A stretch of DNA of 16,944 nucleotides from Bacillota bacterium (GTDB taxonomy: Bacteria; Bacillota; Clostridia; Clostridiales; Clostridiaceae): assembly GCA_023399035.1 (NCBI GenBank), contig JAEWQX010000162.1, positions 1 to 16,944 of the forward strand, given 5' to 3'. Shown here piece after piece: positions 7,461-12,675 of the stretch. Made by a program: the position numbers and the translations under genes. Positions within the stretch are counted from its first letter, which is position 1, and each line of letters starts with the position of its first letter. Below the pieces are notes generated by a model. It searched no databases and was not told the origin of the DNA. It was given only the letters and a program-made list of their open reading frames with translations.

Positions 7461-7501
7461 ATTATCACAATATTGTAATAATGTAAAATGTATGGATACA
7501 A
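7461..7501 (-). promoter_or_regulatory. Promoter with overlapping palindrome for the aminotransferase-ECF operon
   Basis: On the minus strand TTGTAT (7496-7501) and TACAAT (7473-7478) are 17 bases apart. A 22-bp palindrome (7461-7482, centre ACAATATTGT, 10 of 11 pairs matching) covers the -10 box, as expected for a repressor site. A second perfect 12-bp palindrome, TTTTTCGAAAAA, lies at 7434-7445 in the leader. Confidence 0.5.
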
Positions 7502-7568
7502 TATAGTGATTGATTTTATATGAGTTGATGATATTTTTTCAGTGAAAGATTATAAATTTCTAAAAGAA

Positions 7569-7596
7569 TTGAAAAACAATAAGTTAATTTTATAAT
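7569..7596 (+). promoter_or_regulatory. Promoter of the iron-sulfur flavoprotein gene
   Basis: TTGAAA (7569-7574) and TATAAT (7591-7596) are spaced by 16 bases. The predicted start, about 7603, coincides with the base of the hairpin at 7605-7649. Confidence 0.65.
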
Positions 7597-7604
7597 ATAA
7601 ATTA

Positions 7605-7649
7605 CTATAAGTCTCATTTTATATATGGCTAAAATGAGGCTTATTATAG
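7605..7649 (+). other. Hairpin at the 5' end of the flavoprotein mRNA
   Basis: CTATAAGTCTCATTTTA (7605-7621) pairs with 7630-7649, with one G-U pair and a 3-base bulge, around an 8-base loop. It ends 11 bases before the AAGAAGG ribosome binding site (7661-7667). It could stabilise the mRNA 5' end or be an attenuator; the following bases are not a clear T run. Confidence 0.6.
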
Positions 7650-7674
7650 TTAAGATTATAAAGAAGGTATATAA

Positions 7675-8376
7675 ATGAAGATTACAGCTATTTATGCAAC
7701 AGGAAGGAGAGAAAGGTCAACTACTTATCACTTAGCTCAGACTGTTATTAACAAGCTTAAGGGAGAAGATGAGGTACATGAGTTCTTTCTTCCCAAAGAT
7801 ATGAACCATTTCTGCATTGGGTGCTATCAGTGTTTTGCAGATCATCGTGAAAGATGCGGAGGATATGATATGATTCAGCCTATACGTGAGGCTATGAATG
7901 AGTCTGATCTTATTATTTTCACAGCACCAGTTTATGTTTATCATATACCAGGCCAGCTTAAGGCGTTTTTGGATCATTTTGCATGTGAATGGGTAGTACA
8001 CAGACCTAATCCCAATATGTTTCATAAGCAGGCACTTATCATAACAACAGCATGTGGTGCAGGCATGAGCAAGACCGTGAAAGATATTAAAGACAGTCTG
8101 GATTACTGGTGCGTTGGCAGAGTTTACACATATAAAAAGGGAATATTTCAAGGTCATTGGGATGAAATTAATCCAGAAGTACAGGAAAGCATGAAGAAGA
8201 AAGTTTTAAAGATTGCAGATAAGATCAAGAAGCGTGAAGGAAATGTAACACCACGTTTAAAAGTGAAAGCACTTTTCTATATATTCAGAAGCATGCATGG
8301 TAAAAAGCAGTACAATCCTGTGGATGTTGGATATTGGAAGGAAAAAGGATGGCTGGGAAAGGTGCGTCCGTGGTAA
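7675..8376 (+). CDS. Iron-sulfur flavoprotein of the NADPH-dependent FMN reductase family
   Basis: This 233-residue protein has a flavodoxin-like fold: beta strand KITAIYATG, then RRERSTTYHLA (phosphate-binding loop), and later LIIFTAPVYVYHIPGQLKAFLDHF, the FMN-binding and dimer segment of FMN_red-type proteins. Cys47, Cys50, Cys53 and Cys61 form CX2CX2CX7C, which fits the compact 4Fe-4S motif of archaeal and clostridial Isf proteins (CX2CX2CX4-7C). Isf-type proteins carry electrons and may reduce O2 or peroxide in anaerobes; the physiological partner here is unknown. It appears to be transcribed alone, with its own promoter, and starts at ATG 7675 with AAGAAGG 7 bases upstream. The C-terminal 40 residues are basic and Trp/Tyr-rich. 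Confidence 0.85.
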   Translation: MKITAIYATGRRERSTTYHLAQTVINKLKGEDEVHEFFLPKDMNHFCIGCYQCFADHRERCGGYDMIQPIREAMNESDLIIFTAPVYVYHIPGQLKAFLDHFACEWVVHRPNPNMFHKQALIITTACGAGMSKTVKDIKDSLDYWCVGRVYTYKKGIFQGHWDEINPEVQESMKKKVLKIADKIKKREGNVTPRLKVKALFYIFRSMHGKKQYNPVDVGYWKEKGWLGKVRPW

Positions 8377-8414
8377 ATTATTAAATAACATCAAACTAAA
8401 TATAAAATTAATAG

Positions 8415-8457
8415 GTCATAGCCAATGTGAACTTAGTTCACATTTTAGGATTATGAC
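8415..8457. repeat. Nested inverted repeat downstream of the flavoprotein gene
   Basis: A perfect 9-bp inverted repeat with a 3-base centre (8424-8432 with 8436-8444, half site AATGTGAAC) sits inside a weaker pair, GTCATA (8415-8420) and TATGAC (8452-8457). No T run follows, so it is a poor terminator. The core resembles a protein-binding palindrome, TGTGAA-N5-TTCACA, upstream of the next gene's promoter. Confidence 0.55.
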
Positions 8458-8477
8458 TAATAGAGCTGCAGACTTAA

Positions 8478-8505
8478 TTAATAAAAATGTAAATTATGGT
8501 ATAAT
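8478..8505 (+). promoter_or_regulatory. Possible promoter for the hydrolase transcript
   Basis: TTAATA (8478-8483), 16 bases, then a perfect TATAAT (8500-8505). It lies 65 bases before the 16-codon ORF. Confidence 0.45.
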
Positions 8506-8569
8506 AATCATGATTGAGAATTATAAGCTATACTCAATATAGTATTAGCTGAGAAAGGAGGATATTAGT

Positions 8570-8620
8570 ATGAAAAATAATAAGAATATAAAGAATTTAT
8601 GGAGGTATGTTCCTCTATAA
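8570..8620 (+). CDS. 16-residue ORF (leader peptide or gene remnant)
   Basis: An ATG with an excellent AAAGGAGGA site starts MKNNKNIKNLWRYVPL, followed by a stop at 8618. The alpha/beta hydrolase ATG follows 14 bases later. It may be a translated leader that couples to the hydrolase, or the truncated N-terminus of another gene; the NLWRYVPL end is reminiscent of ABC exporter N-termini, but this is weak. Confidence 0.4.
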   Translation: MKNNKNIKNLWRYVPL

Positions 8621-8634
8621 ATCAGGGAGGAAAT

Positions 8635-9339
8635 ATGTTTAAAAATAAATTTAGGATTAATAATATTCCTGCAGTTTTGTGGGGAGAAAAGAGTGAAAAA
8701 CTATTTATTGCAGTACATGGAAATATGTCGAACAAGGAAGATAAAGTTATTGAGATTTTAGCACAGGAGGTTGTTTCAAAGGGGTATCAGGTATTGAGTT
8801 TTGATTTGCCAGAGCAGGGAGAAAGAAAAAATGACAGTACTCCATGCAAAGTACAGAACTGTGTTAGTGATTTATCATTAATTATGGATTATGCAAAATA
8901 TAATTGGAAAGAATTAAACCTGTTTGCATGCAGCATGGGGGCTTATTTCAGTCTTTTAGCTTATAAAGATGACAACATTAAAAAAGCATTATTTTTATCG
9001 CCAGTAGTCAGTATGGAAAGAATTATTCAAAATATGATGACATGGTTTAATGTAACAGAAGATCGTCTGAAAAAAGAACAGATCATAGATACTCCTATTG
9101 GTCAGAAGTTATATTGGGATTATTACTGTTATGTAAAAGAGCATCCTGTTGATGTATGGAAAACACCTACACATATCCTCTATGGAGCAAAGGATGACTT
9201 ATGTGAATTTCATATAATTAATAATTTTGTAAATGAATTTTCATGCAAATTAAAGGTTATTGCAGATGGAGAACATTACTTCCATACAGAACAGCAGTTA
9301 CATGAATTAAAGATATGGCTGCATAAGCATGTTGATTGA
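8635..9339 (+). CDS. Alpha/beta hydrolase (serine hydrolase fold), substrate unknown
   Basis: This 234-residue cytoplasmic protein has alpha/beta-hydrolase landmarks in order. VHGN (27-30) forms the oxyanion loop. FDLPEQGER (56-64) matches the D-x-x-G-x-G region. FACSMGAYF (97-105) is a nucleophile elbow with Ser100, in which the usual first Gly is Ala. YGAKDDL (183-189) supplies the acidic residue, and GEHYFHTE (212-219) carries catalytic His214. The length suits a lysophospholipase/carboxylesterase-like hydrolase. I chose ATG 8635 because GGGAGG (8625-8630) lies 4 bases upstream; an in-frame ATG at 8599 would add 12 residues but has a poor context. It follows a 16-codon ORF, which suggests translational coupling. 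Confidence 0.8.
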   Translation: MFKNKFRINNIPAVLWGEKSEKLFIAVHGNMSNKEDKVIEILAQEVVSKGYQVLSFDLPEQGERKNDSTPCKVQNCVSDLSLIMDYAKYNWKELNLFACSMGAYFSLLAYKDDNIKKALFLSPVVSMERIIQNMMTWFNVTEDRLKKEQIIDTPIGQKLYWDYYCYVKEHPVDVWKTPTHILYGAKDDLCEFHIINNFVNEFSCKLKVIADGEHYFHTEQQLHELKIWLHKHVD

Positions 9340-9575
9340 TAAATTATAAAAAAATATATAATCATGTGTGGCTTTTAATGTATTTGAGGTATAGGTGGGA
9401 AAACTATGATGATACTATGAAATTAGTTAATAATTTTCTCAATAAGAGTAATTATAAAATATCATATTACAACTTGCTGCAATTGGAAGAGAAAAATACT
9501 TTTATATTCTTAATTCATAAAGGATTAGTAATGAAATTGACTATTTTGGTCACTACTAATCCTAGTTATATTTTA
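9340..9575 (+). other. Intergenic region with terminator hairpin, doubtful ORF
   Basis: The only notable structure is a hairpin, 9521-9530 with 9554-9563 (10 bp perfect), followed by a T-rich stretch to 9575; it probably ends the hydrolase transcript. An 80-codon frame beginning at TTG 9336 has no convincing ribosome binding site, no recognisable motif, and runs through this hairpin, so I do not call it a gene. Confidence 0.55.
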
Positions 9576-9624
9576 TAAAAATAAGATTGTTTAATATGAG
9601 TCAATAGACAGGGAATGTAGAAAG

Positions 9625-9798
9625 TCAGTTTATTTCGTCTAAAGTATGTTTAATATTTTGGATATCAGACATTATTCCTTCAACTTTAGACTTGTGAGAA
9701 TCATCTGCTAAGGAATGTACTTCAGTAACAGAGGTTTCTAAAGAAGTTAATTTTGACTTTATATCATTTATATAAGAATTATAATTTTTATTACTCAT
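9625..9798 (-). CDS. Small helical (coiled-coil-like) protein, 57 residues
   Basis: ATG 9798 is preceded by AGGAGA at a 6-base spacing. The product (MSNKNYNSYINDIKSKLTSL...) is hydrophilic, with spaced hydrophobic residues suggesting one or two amphipathic helices (SKLTSLETSVTEVHSLAD; KVEGIMSDIQNIKHTLDEI). It has no Cys, no signal peptide and no membrane span. I do not recognise the family. An ATG 18 bases further upstream is in frame but lacks a ribosome binding site. It is flanked by copies of a 14-base sequence in inverted orientation (9611-9624 and 9909-9922). Being short and preceded by a good ribosome binding site, it is probably real. Confidence 0.6.
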   Translation of the reverse strand: MSNKNYNSYINDIKSKLTSLETSVTEVHSLADDSHKSKVEGIMSDIQNIKHTLDEIN

Positions 9799-9879
9799 AA
9801 CAATTCTCCTTTGCAACTGTATTTAAATATATATTGTGATTAATTGAGCAATTTAATACGAATTATTTTATTTAATTAA

Positions 9880-9922
9880 GGGAATGTAGTAGATTTGTTT
9901 ATAGGAATCTTTCTACATTCCC
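9880..9922 (-). terminator. Hairpin terminator of the PASTA-domain gene
   Basis: GGGAATGTAG (9880-9889) pairs exactly with 9913-9922, and further inner pairing (AGATT with AATCT) extends the stem. On the minus strand a T-rich stretch follows. It lies 43 bases after the PASTA gene stop. Confidence 0.65.
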
Positions 9923-9964
9923 AATAATAAACTAAGAATTACTTGTAATTTTACTGAGATATTT

Positions 9965-10207
9965 TTATATAGAATCCCATGGTCCTTCAGGCATCTTATC
10001 CTCAGTTTGATTTAGTGCACCTTTGCTTACGACCAGTGAAATTTTCTGATCAGTTGTTATTTCAGTAGCTTTTGCAGGATATTGACTTATTATTTCTCCT
10101 TTTGGAATAGTATTACTGTATGCTTCACTTTTGTTTGCTATATTAAGTCCATAAACATTTAAGATATCTTTTGCTTTATCAATATCATATTCTATTAAGT
10201 CTGGCAT
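9965..10207 (-). CDS. Orphan PASTA-domain protein, probably the 3' end of a larger gene
   Basis: The 80-residue product contains a single PASTA domain (about residues 1-66): MPDLIEYDIDKAKDILNVYG, then PKGEIISQYPAKATEI and ISLVVSKG. PASTA domains normally occur as repeats in penicillin-binding proteins and Ser/Thr kinases, where they sense or bind peptidoglycan; a free one-domain cytoplasmic form is unusual. Reading upstream in frame without a stop gives NNTVRVIISSGSRLI, which looks like the end of a preceding PASTA domain. ATG 10207 is therefore probably internal to an ancestral multi-PASTA protein whose front was lost near 10245. The local ribosome binding site (AGCAGG) is weak, so expression is doubtful. 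The C-terminal MPEGPWDSI is not a known motif. Confidence 0.55.
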   Translation of the reverse strand: MPDLIEYDIDKAKDILNVYGLNIANKSEAYSNTIPKGEIISQYPAKATEITTDQKISLVVSKGALNQTEDKMPEGPWDSI

Positions 10208-10256
10208 TATAAGCCTGCTACCACTGCTGATTATGACTCTTACTGTATTATTTAAT

Positions 10257-10423
10257 GAGGAGGTTTTGAAGATGACTAAAACATTATATGATCCTGAAGT
10301 TGAAAAAAGGGAATAGAAAAAGGTGTAGAAAAAAAAGCAATAGAAACAGCTAAAGTTGGAATAAAAAAAGGCTTTTCAAATGAGTTAATATATGAATTGA
10401 CGGGGTTAACTTCAATGTCCTGA
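10257..10423 (+). pseudogene. C-terminal fragment of an Rpn-type (PD-(D/E)XK) nuclease, frameshifted
   Basis: A perfect GAGGAGG (10257-10263) is 8 bases ahead of ATG 10272, which starts MTKTLYDPEVEKRE and hits TAG at 10314. In another frame from 10310 the sequence continues GIEKGVEKKAIETAKVGIKK, then GFSNELIYELTGL, ending at TGA 10421. This lysine/glutamate-rich EKGIEKG helix and (S/T)GL ending are the usual C-terminus of Rpn/YhgA-like putative transposase nucleases. The frames join if the A6 run at 10303-10308 had one more A (EKKGIEKG). The nuclease core is absent. It lies antisense to the end of the truncated sigma-factor frame. It could be the relic of a small RpnS-like internal product, or simple debris. 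Confidence 0.65.
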
Positions 10424-10767
10424 CTGCCTGTCATAAGCATGTCAAGGGCATCGTCTAGGATAAGTGCTTCCTTTCCTTCAGAAGACTTATGTTTGATGCT
10501 TTTCCTCAGGATGTAATTAATATTGTTTTTCAGGCTTATTGTTGCAAAAGCTACAAATCTGTGATTTTCGCTTTTGTAGGAATCAAGACATGACGATAAT
10601 ATACTATAGCATTCATTTTCTATATCATAAGATGTGTATCCATATATAAACGTCCTTTGAGAAATCTTCATTATTAAAGGTTTGAATTCTTCTATGAGCT
10701 TTTCTTTTGACTTCATATCGTCTGCCTTAGATTTTAAGGCTAATTCTTCAATATATCTGTAATCCAT
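10276..10767 (-). CDS. Sigma-70-like factor, region 2 intact, C-terminus replaced by chimeric sequence
   Basis: ATG 10767 follows GGAGG at a 4-base spacing. Residues 1 to about 118 look like region 2 of a short alternative sigma factor: ELALKSKADDMKSKEKLIEE, FKPLIMKISQRTF, SYDIENECYSILSSCLDSYK and FATISLKNNINYILRK. The layout resembles the clostridial TcdR/BotR/UviA-type toxin and bacteriocin sigma factors (about 180 residues), though I cannot show close kinship. After about MTGSQDIEV the frame runs through the antisense of the Rpn fragment (to FFQLQDHIMF), so region 4, which reads the -35 box, is missing. The junction is near 10405-10420. The protein is probably non-functional as a sigma factor, but region 2 alone could still contact core polymerase. 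A truncated pseudogene call would be equally fair. Confidence 0.7.
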   Translation of the reverse strand: MDYRYIEELALKSKADDMKSKEKLIEEFKPLIMKISQRTFIYGYTSYDIENECYSILSSCLDSYKSENHRFVAFATISLKNNINYILRKSIKHKSSEGKEALILDDALDMLMTGSQDIEVNPVNSYINSFEKPFFIPTLAVSIAFFSTPFSIPFFQLQDHIMF

Positions 10768-10816
10768 AAAACCTCCACATCTATTTCATTAAGATATTAA
10801 TTTTTAAAATAAAAAC

Positions 10817-10858
10817 ACTATATATAGAGTATATAAAAAAATATACTCTATATATAGT
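10817..10858 (-). terminator. Perfect 18-bp A/T-rich inverted repeat
   Basis: The arms 10817-10834 and 10841-10858 are exact inverse complements around six A residues. On the minus strand the hairpin is followed by GTTTTTATTTT, so it may terminate the Cys-rich gene, 120 bases upstream. It also sits 50-90 bases ahead of the sigma-factor start, where a regulatory palindrome would lie. Confidence 0.55.
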
Positions 10859-10977
10859 ATATATGCATATTAGGAAGAGTTTTGGTGAAATTATGTAATT
10901 TTATTTGAAGAAATTATTTTTAATAAAATATATCTGCCAGAGGTCCTATGAGAAGACATGGCAGAATATGCTTATGA

Positions 10978-11409
10978 TTAGCAGCAGCATTCTGAACTGC
11001 AGTCACAGTCTGACTCACAGCAGCAGTTGCATCTACGATTTTTTCTGTGCTTATGATTTTTTTTTTCTGATTCACTGGCTAAACAGCGGCAGATTGAAGA
11101 GTTTTCAATTGCACTGTCTACGAGTTTATCAAGAACACAGGATACATTATTTATAAGCTGTGTATTTGAGTTCATAAAGTAAGTTGCAGTATATTGTGTA
11201 GTCCACCAGTAGAGAATTATAAGGAGAATTATTAAAGCCTGATATTGTTTTGAGATTAGTCCAAAGCCTTGAAGACCGTTCAATTCTCCTGCATCATAAG
11301 CATTATTAACACAGTTATTCATGTTAAGAGTATCGTTGAGATCATTAATACTGTTGCTCAGGTTGTTAAAATCACCGTTAAGCTCATTTATACATCCGAA
11401 ATCGTCCAT
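10978..11409 (-). CDS. Cys-rich single-pass membrane protein, unknown
   Basis: This 143-residue protein has three distinct parts: an acidic, Asn-rich N-terminus (DFGCINELNGDFNNLSNS), one strongly hydrophobic span at about 57-71 (ALIILLIILYWWTT), and a tail. The last 40 residues contain a basic, His-containing stretch (KKNHKHRKNRR) and 11 Cys, in clusters such as CNCCC, CDC and CCC. The Cys/His tail suggests metal binding or disulfide cross-linking; which side of the membrane it occupies is not clear. There is no cleavable signal peptide. ATG 11409 is preceded by AAAGGATGAGAG. I know no family with this layout. It lies behind the sigma-like gene, same strand, and diverges from the membrane protein at 11700. 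Confidence 0.65.
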   Translation of the reverse strand: MDDFGCINELNGDFNNLSNSINDLNDTLNMNNCVNNAYDAGELNGLQGFGLISKQYQALIILLIILYWWTTQYTATYFMNSNTQLINNVSCVLDKLVDSAIENSSICRCLASESEKKNHKHRKNRRCNCCCESDCDCSSECCC

Positions 11410-11699
11410 AAATCTCTCATCCTTTAAAAATATAGTACTATAATTTTATTCTATGGAACTAGCCATGATTATGATTATGTTTTAAAAAGAAAAAATAATT
11501 ATTTTAACAATAATGAAATATAATTCTTAATATAATATTAATATCAAGTTACTTTTGATATATAATGGTAAAAACAAAATATAACTTTTGAAAATACATA
11601 AAAGATATCATATAAATATAAGATTCTAAATATGAGATTCATTTATATGATTATATTAATCTATTAGTTTAATTTGAACAAGTTTTTAGGAGAGTCTGT
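11410..11699. promoter_or_regulatory. Divergent intergenic region with an 11-bp inverted repeat
   Basis: This very A/T-rich region separates two divergent genes and must hold both promoters, but no single -35/-10 pair stands out. ATCATATAAAT (11607-11617) and its exact inverse complement (11641-11651) lie 49-93 bases ahead of the plus-strand gene and could be an operator or RNA stem. Confidence 0.4.
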
Positions 11700-12194
11700 A
11701 TGGAAAGCAAGAAAATTATCAGTATTAAAAATAAGTTATTTAGCAATAAAAAGTCTGATTGCTGTGAATATAAAATATATACTCCTGAAATGGTAAAAAA
11801 ATATAAGGAGTGCTTTAAATTTACCATGAAGATAACAAAGCATCATGATAAGACATTATTTATTATGTATAAAAAAGTGGAGCAATGGTATATGGATGAT
11901 AAGATAAACTGGAATTTAGAAAAGATTCATATAAAGACAAAACTTGGCTCATACACCAGTGGAGGATGTGGAATAGAAGCATCACTTCTTGCAGGTCTCA
12001 CAGCAAGCGGAGTTTTTACTTATATGGATACTTATATGAAAAGACTTAATCCGATTTCATTGATAATTTATGCAGTTGCTGTAATGTTTTTTGCAATAAA
12101 AGTTTTAGCAAATGAGGACCATACTGTTGAAATGTACAACATGTTCCTTGACGTAATTAATGAATTAGAAGAAAAAAATTACTCACAAAAATAA
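11700..12194 (+). CDS. Two-span membrane protein, unknown
   Basis: This 164-residue protein starts at ATG 11700 behind AGGAGA. The first 85 residues are basic and soluble, with Cys21-Cys22 and Cys38. Two hydrophobic segments then follow close together: about 91-108 (GIEASLLAGLTASGVFTY) and 118-136 (ISLIIYAVAVMFFAIKVL). They are separated by a short charged loop (MDTYMKRLNP), so a helical hairpin with both ends cytoplasmic is likely. The acidic C-terminus (MYNMFLDVINELEEK) may be helical. I recognise no family; small two-span proteins in such settings include immunity and stress proteins, but nothing here proves that. It diverges from the Cys-rich gene and is followed by two small genes on the same strand. 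Confidence 0.7.
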   Translation: MESKKIISIKNKLFSNKKSDCCEYKIYTPEMVKKYKECFKFTMKITKHHDKTLFIMYKKVEQWYMDDKINWNLEKIHIKTKLGSYTSGGCGIEASLLAGLTASGVFTYMDTYMKRLNPISLIIYAVAVMFFAIKVLANEDHTVEMYNMFLDVINELEEKNYSQK

Positions 12195-12249
12195 GCATAT
12201 TAAAATTGATTTTTACACAACATACTCTTATAGAAAGGATGTGTTGTAT

Positions 12250-12477
12250 ATGCAAAATAAAAATGAATCTAAATATAACAGAGGTTGTAATTGTTCTGAA
12301 AGCAGCAGCAATATGTTAAAAGCTGAAACTAACACAGAGTTAAGTAGTGGATGTAATAAAAAGGATGCTGGCCATAACGCATGGACTTCAGTGGCTCAAA
12401 ATTATGATATTGCAGAATCTTGTGAAAAACATAAAAAAGATGAAGGTAATAATCAATGGTGTTCAACTTGCAAATAA
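12250..12477 (+). CDS. Small Cys-rich protein, 75 residues, unknown
   Basis: ATG 12250 follows GAAAGGATGTGTTGTAT; in-frame GTG 12241 and TTG 12244 lie upstream, but the next gene shows the same leader-to-ATG arrangement, which favours ATG. The product is hydrophilic, without signal peptide or membrane span. It has six Cys: CNC at 13-15, Cys35, Cys58 and CSTC at 71-74. A repeated feel is visible (KKDAGHNAWTS and KKDEGNNQWCS), so it may be two copies of a (K)KD(A/E)GxNxW(T/C)S element. Metal binding or disulfides are possible. It is 55 bases downstream of the two-span protein. Confidence 0.65.
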   Translation: MQNKNESKYNRGCNCSESSSNMLKAETNTELSSGCNKKDAGHNAWTSVAQNYDIAESCEKHKKDEGNNQWCSTCK

Positions 12478-12528
12478 TATGTAAAAATATATTTTGAACA
12501 ATAAGTACACTGAAAGGGTGTGATTGTT

Positions 12529-12675
12529 ATGAACAATATAACAAGCAAAGATAGTAGGGGGCTAAAACACTACGAATATGCAGGTGGATATATTTCATAT
12601 GATCCTTCAATACTAACTGAACATTACGAAGTAAAAGATCTTGAAGGAAACTCTAAACAAAAATCTGATAAATGA
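12529..12675 (+). CDS. Small protein, 48 residues, unknown
   Basis: ATG 12529 lies behind GAAAGGGTGTGATTGTT, nearly the same leader as the preceding gene. The product begins MNNITSKDSRGLKHYEYAGG and has a Tyr-rich middle (YISYDPSILTEHYEV) and a charged end (KDLEGNSKQKSDK). It has no Cys, signal peptide or membrane span. It ends 70 bases before a clear terminator, and probably closes the same transcript as the two genes before it. The family is not recognised. Confidence 0.55.
   Translation: MNNITSKDSRGLKHYEYAGGYISYDPSILTEHYEVKDLEGNSKQKSDK

Noticed and set aside
8424..8444. CRP or Rex binding site
   Set aside because: The half sites look similar, but the centre spacing is off by one from both consensus forms.
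9336..9578. 80-codon plus-strand frame starting at TTG, overlapping the end of the hydrolase gene
   Set aside because: No ribosome binding site, no recognisable motif, and the frame runs through the terminator hairpin at 9521-9563.
10905..11156. Plus-strand frame opposite the Cys-rich membrane protein
   Set aside because: No ribosome binding site, and its sequence is the antisense of the Cys-rich tail; the minus-strand gene has a good start and clear domain layout.
12250..12675. RiPP or bacteriocin precursor peptides
   Set aside because: No leader/double-Gly cleavage motif, modification enzyme or ABC exporter is visible nearby; Cys content alone is not enough.
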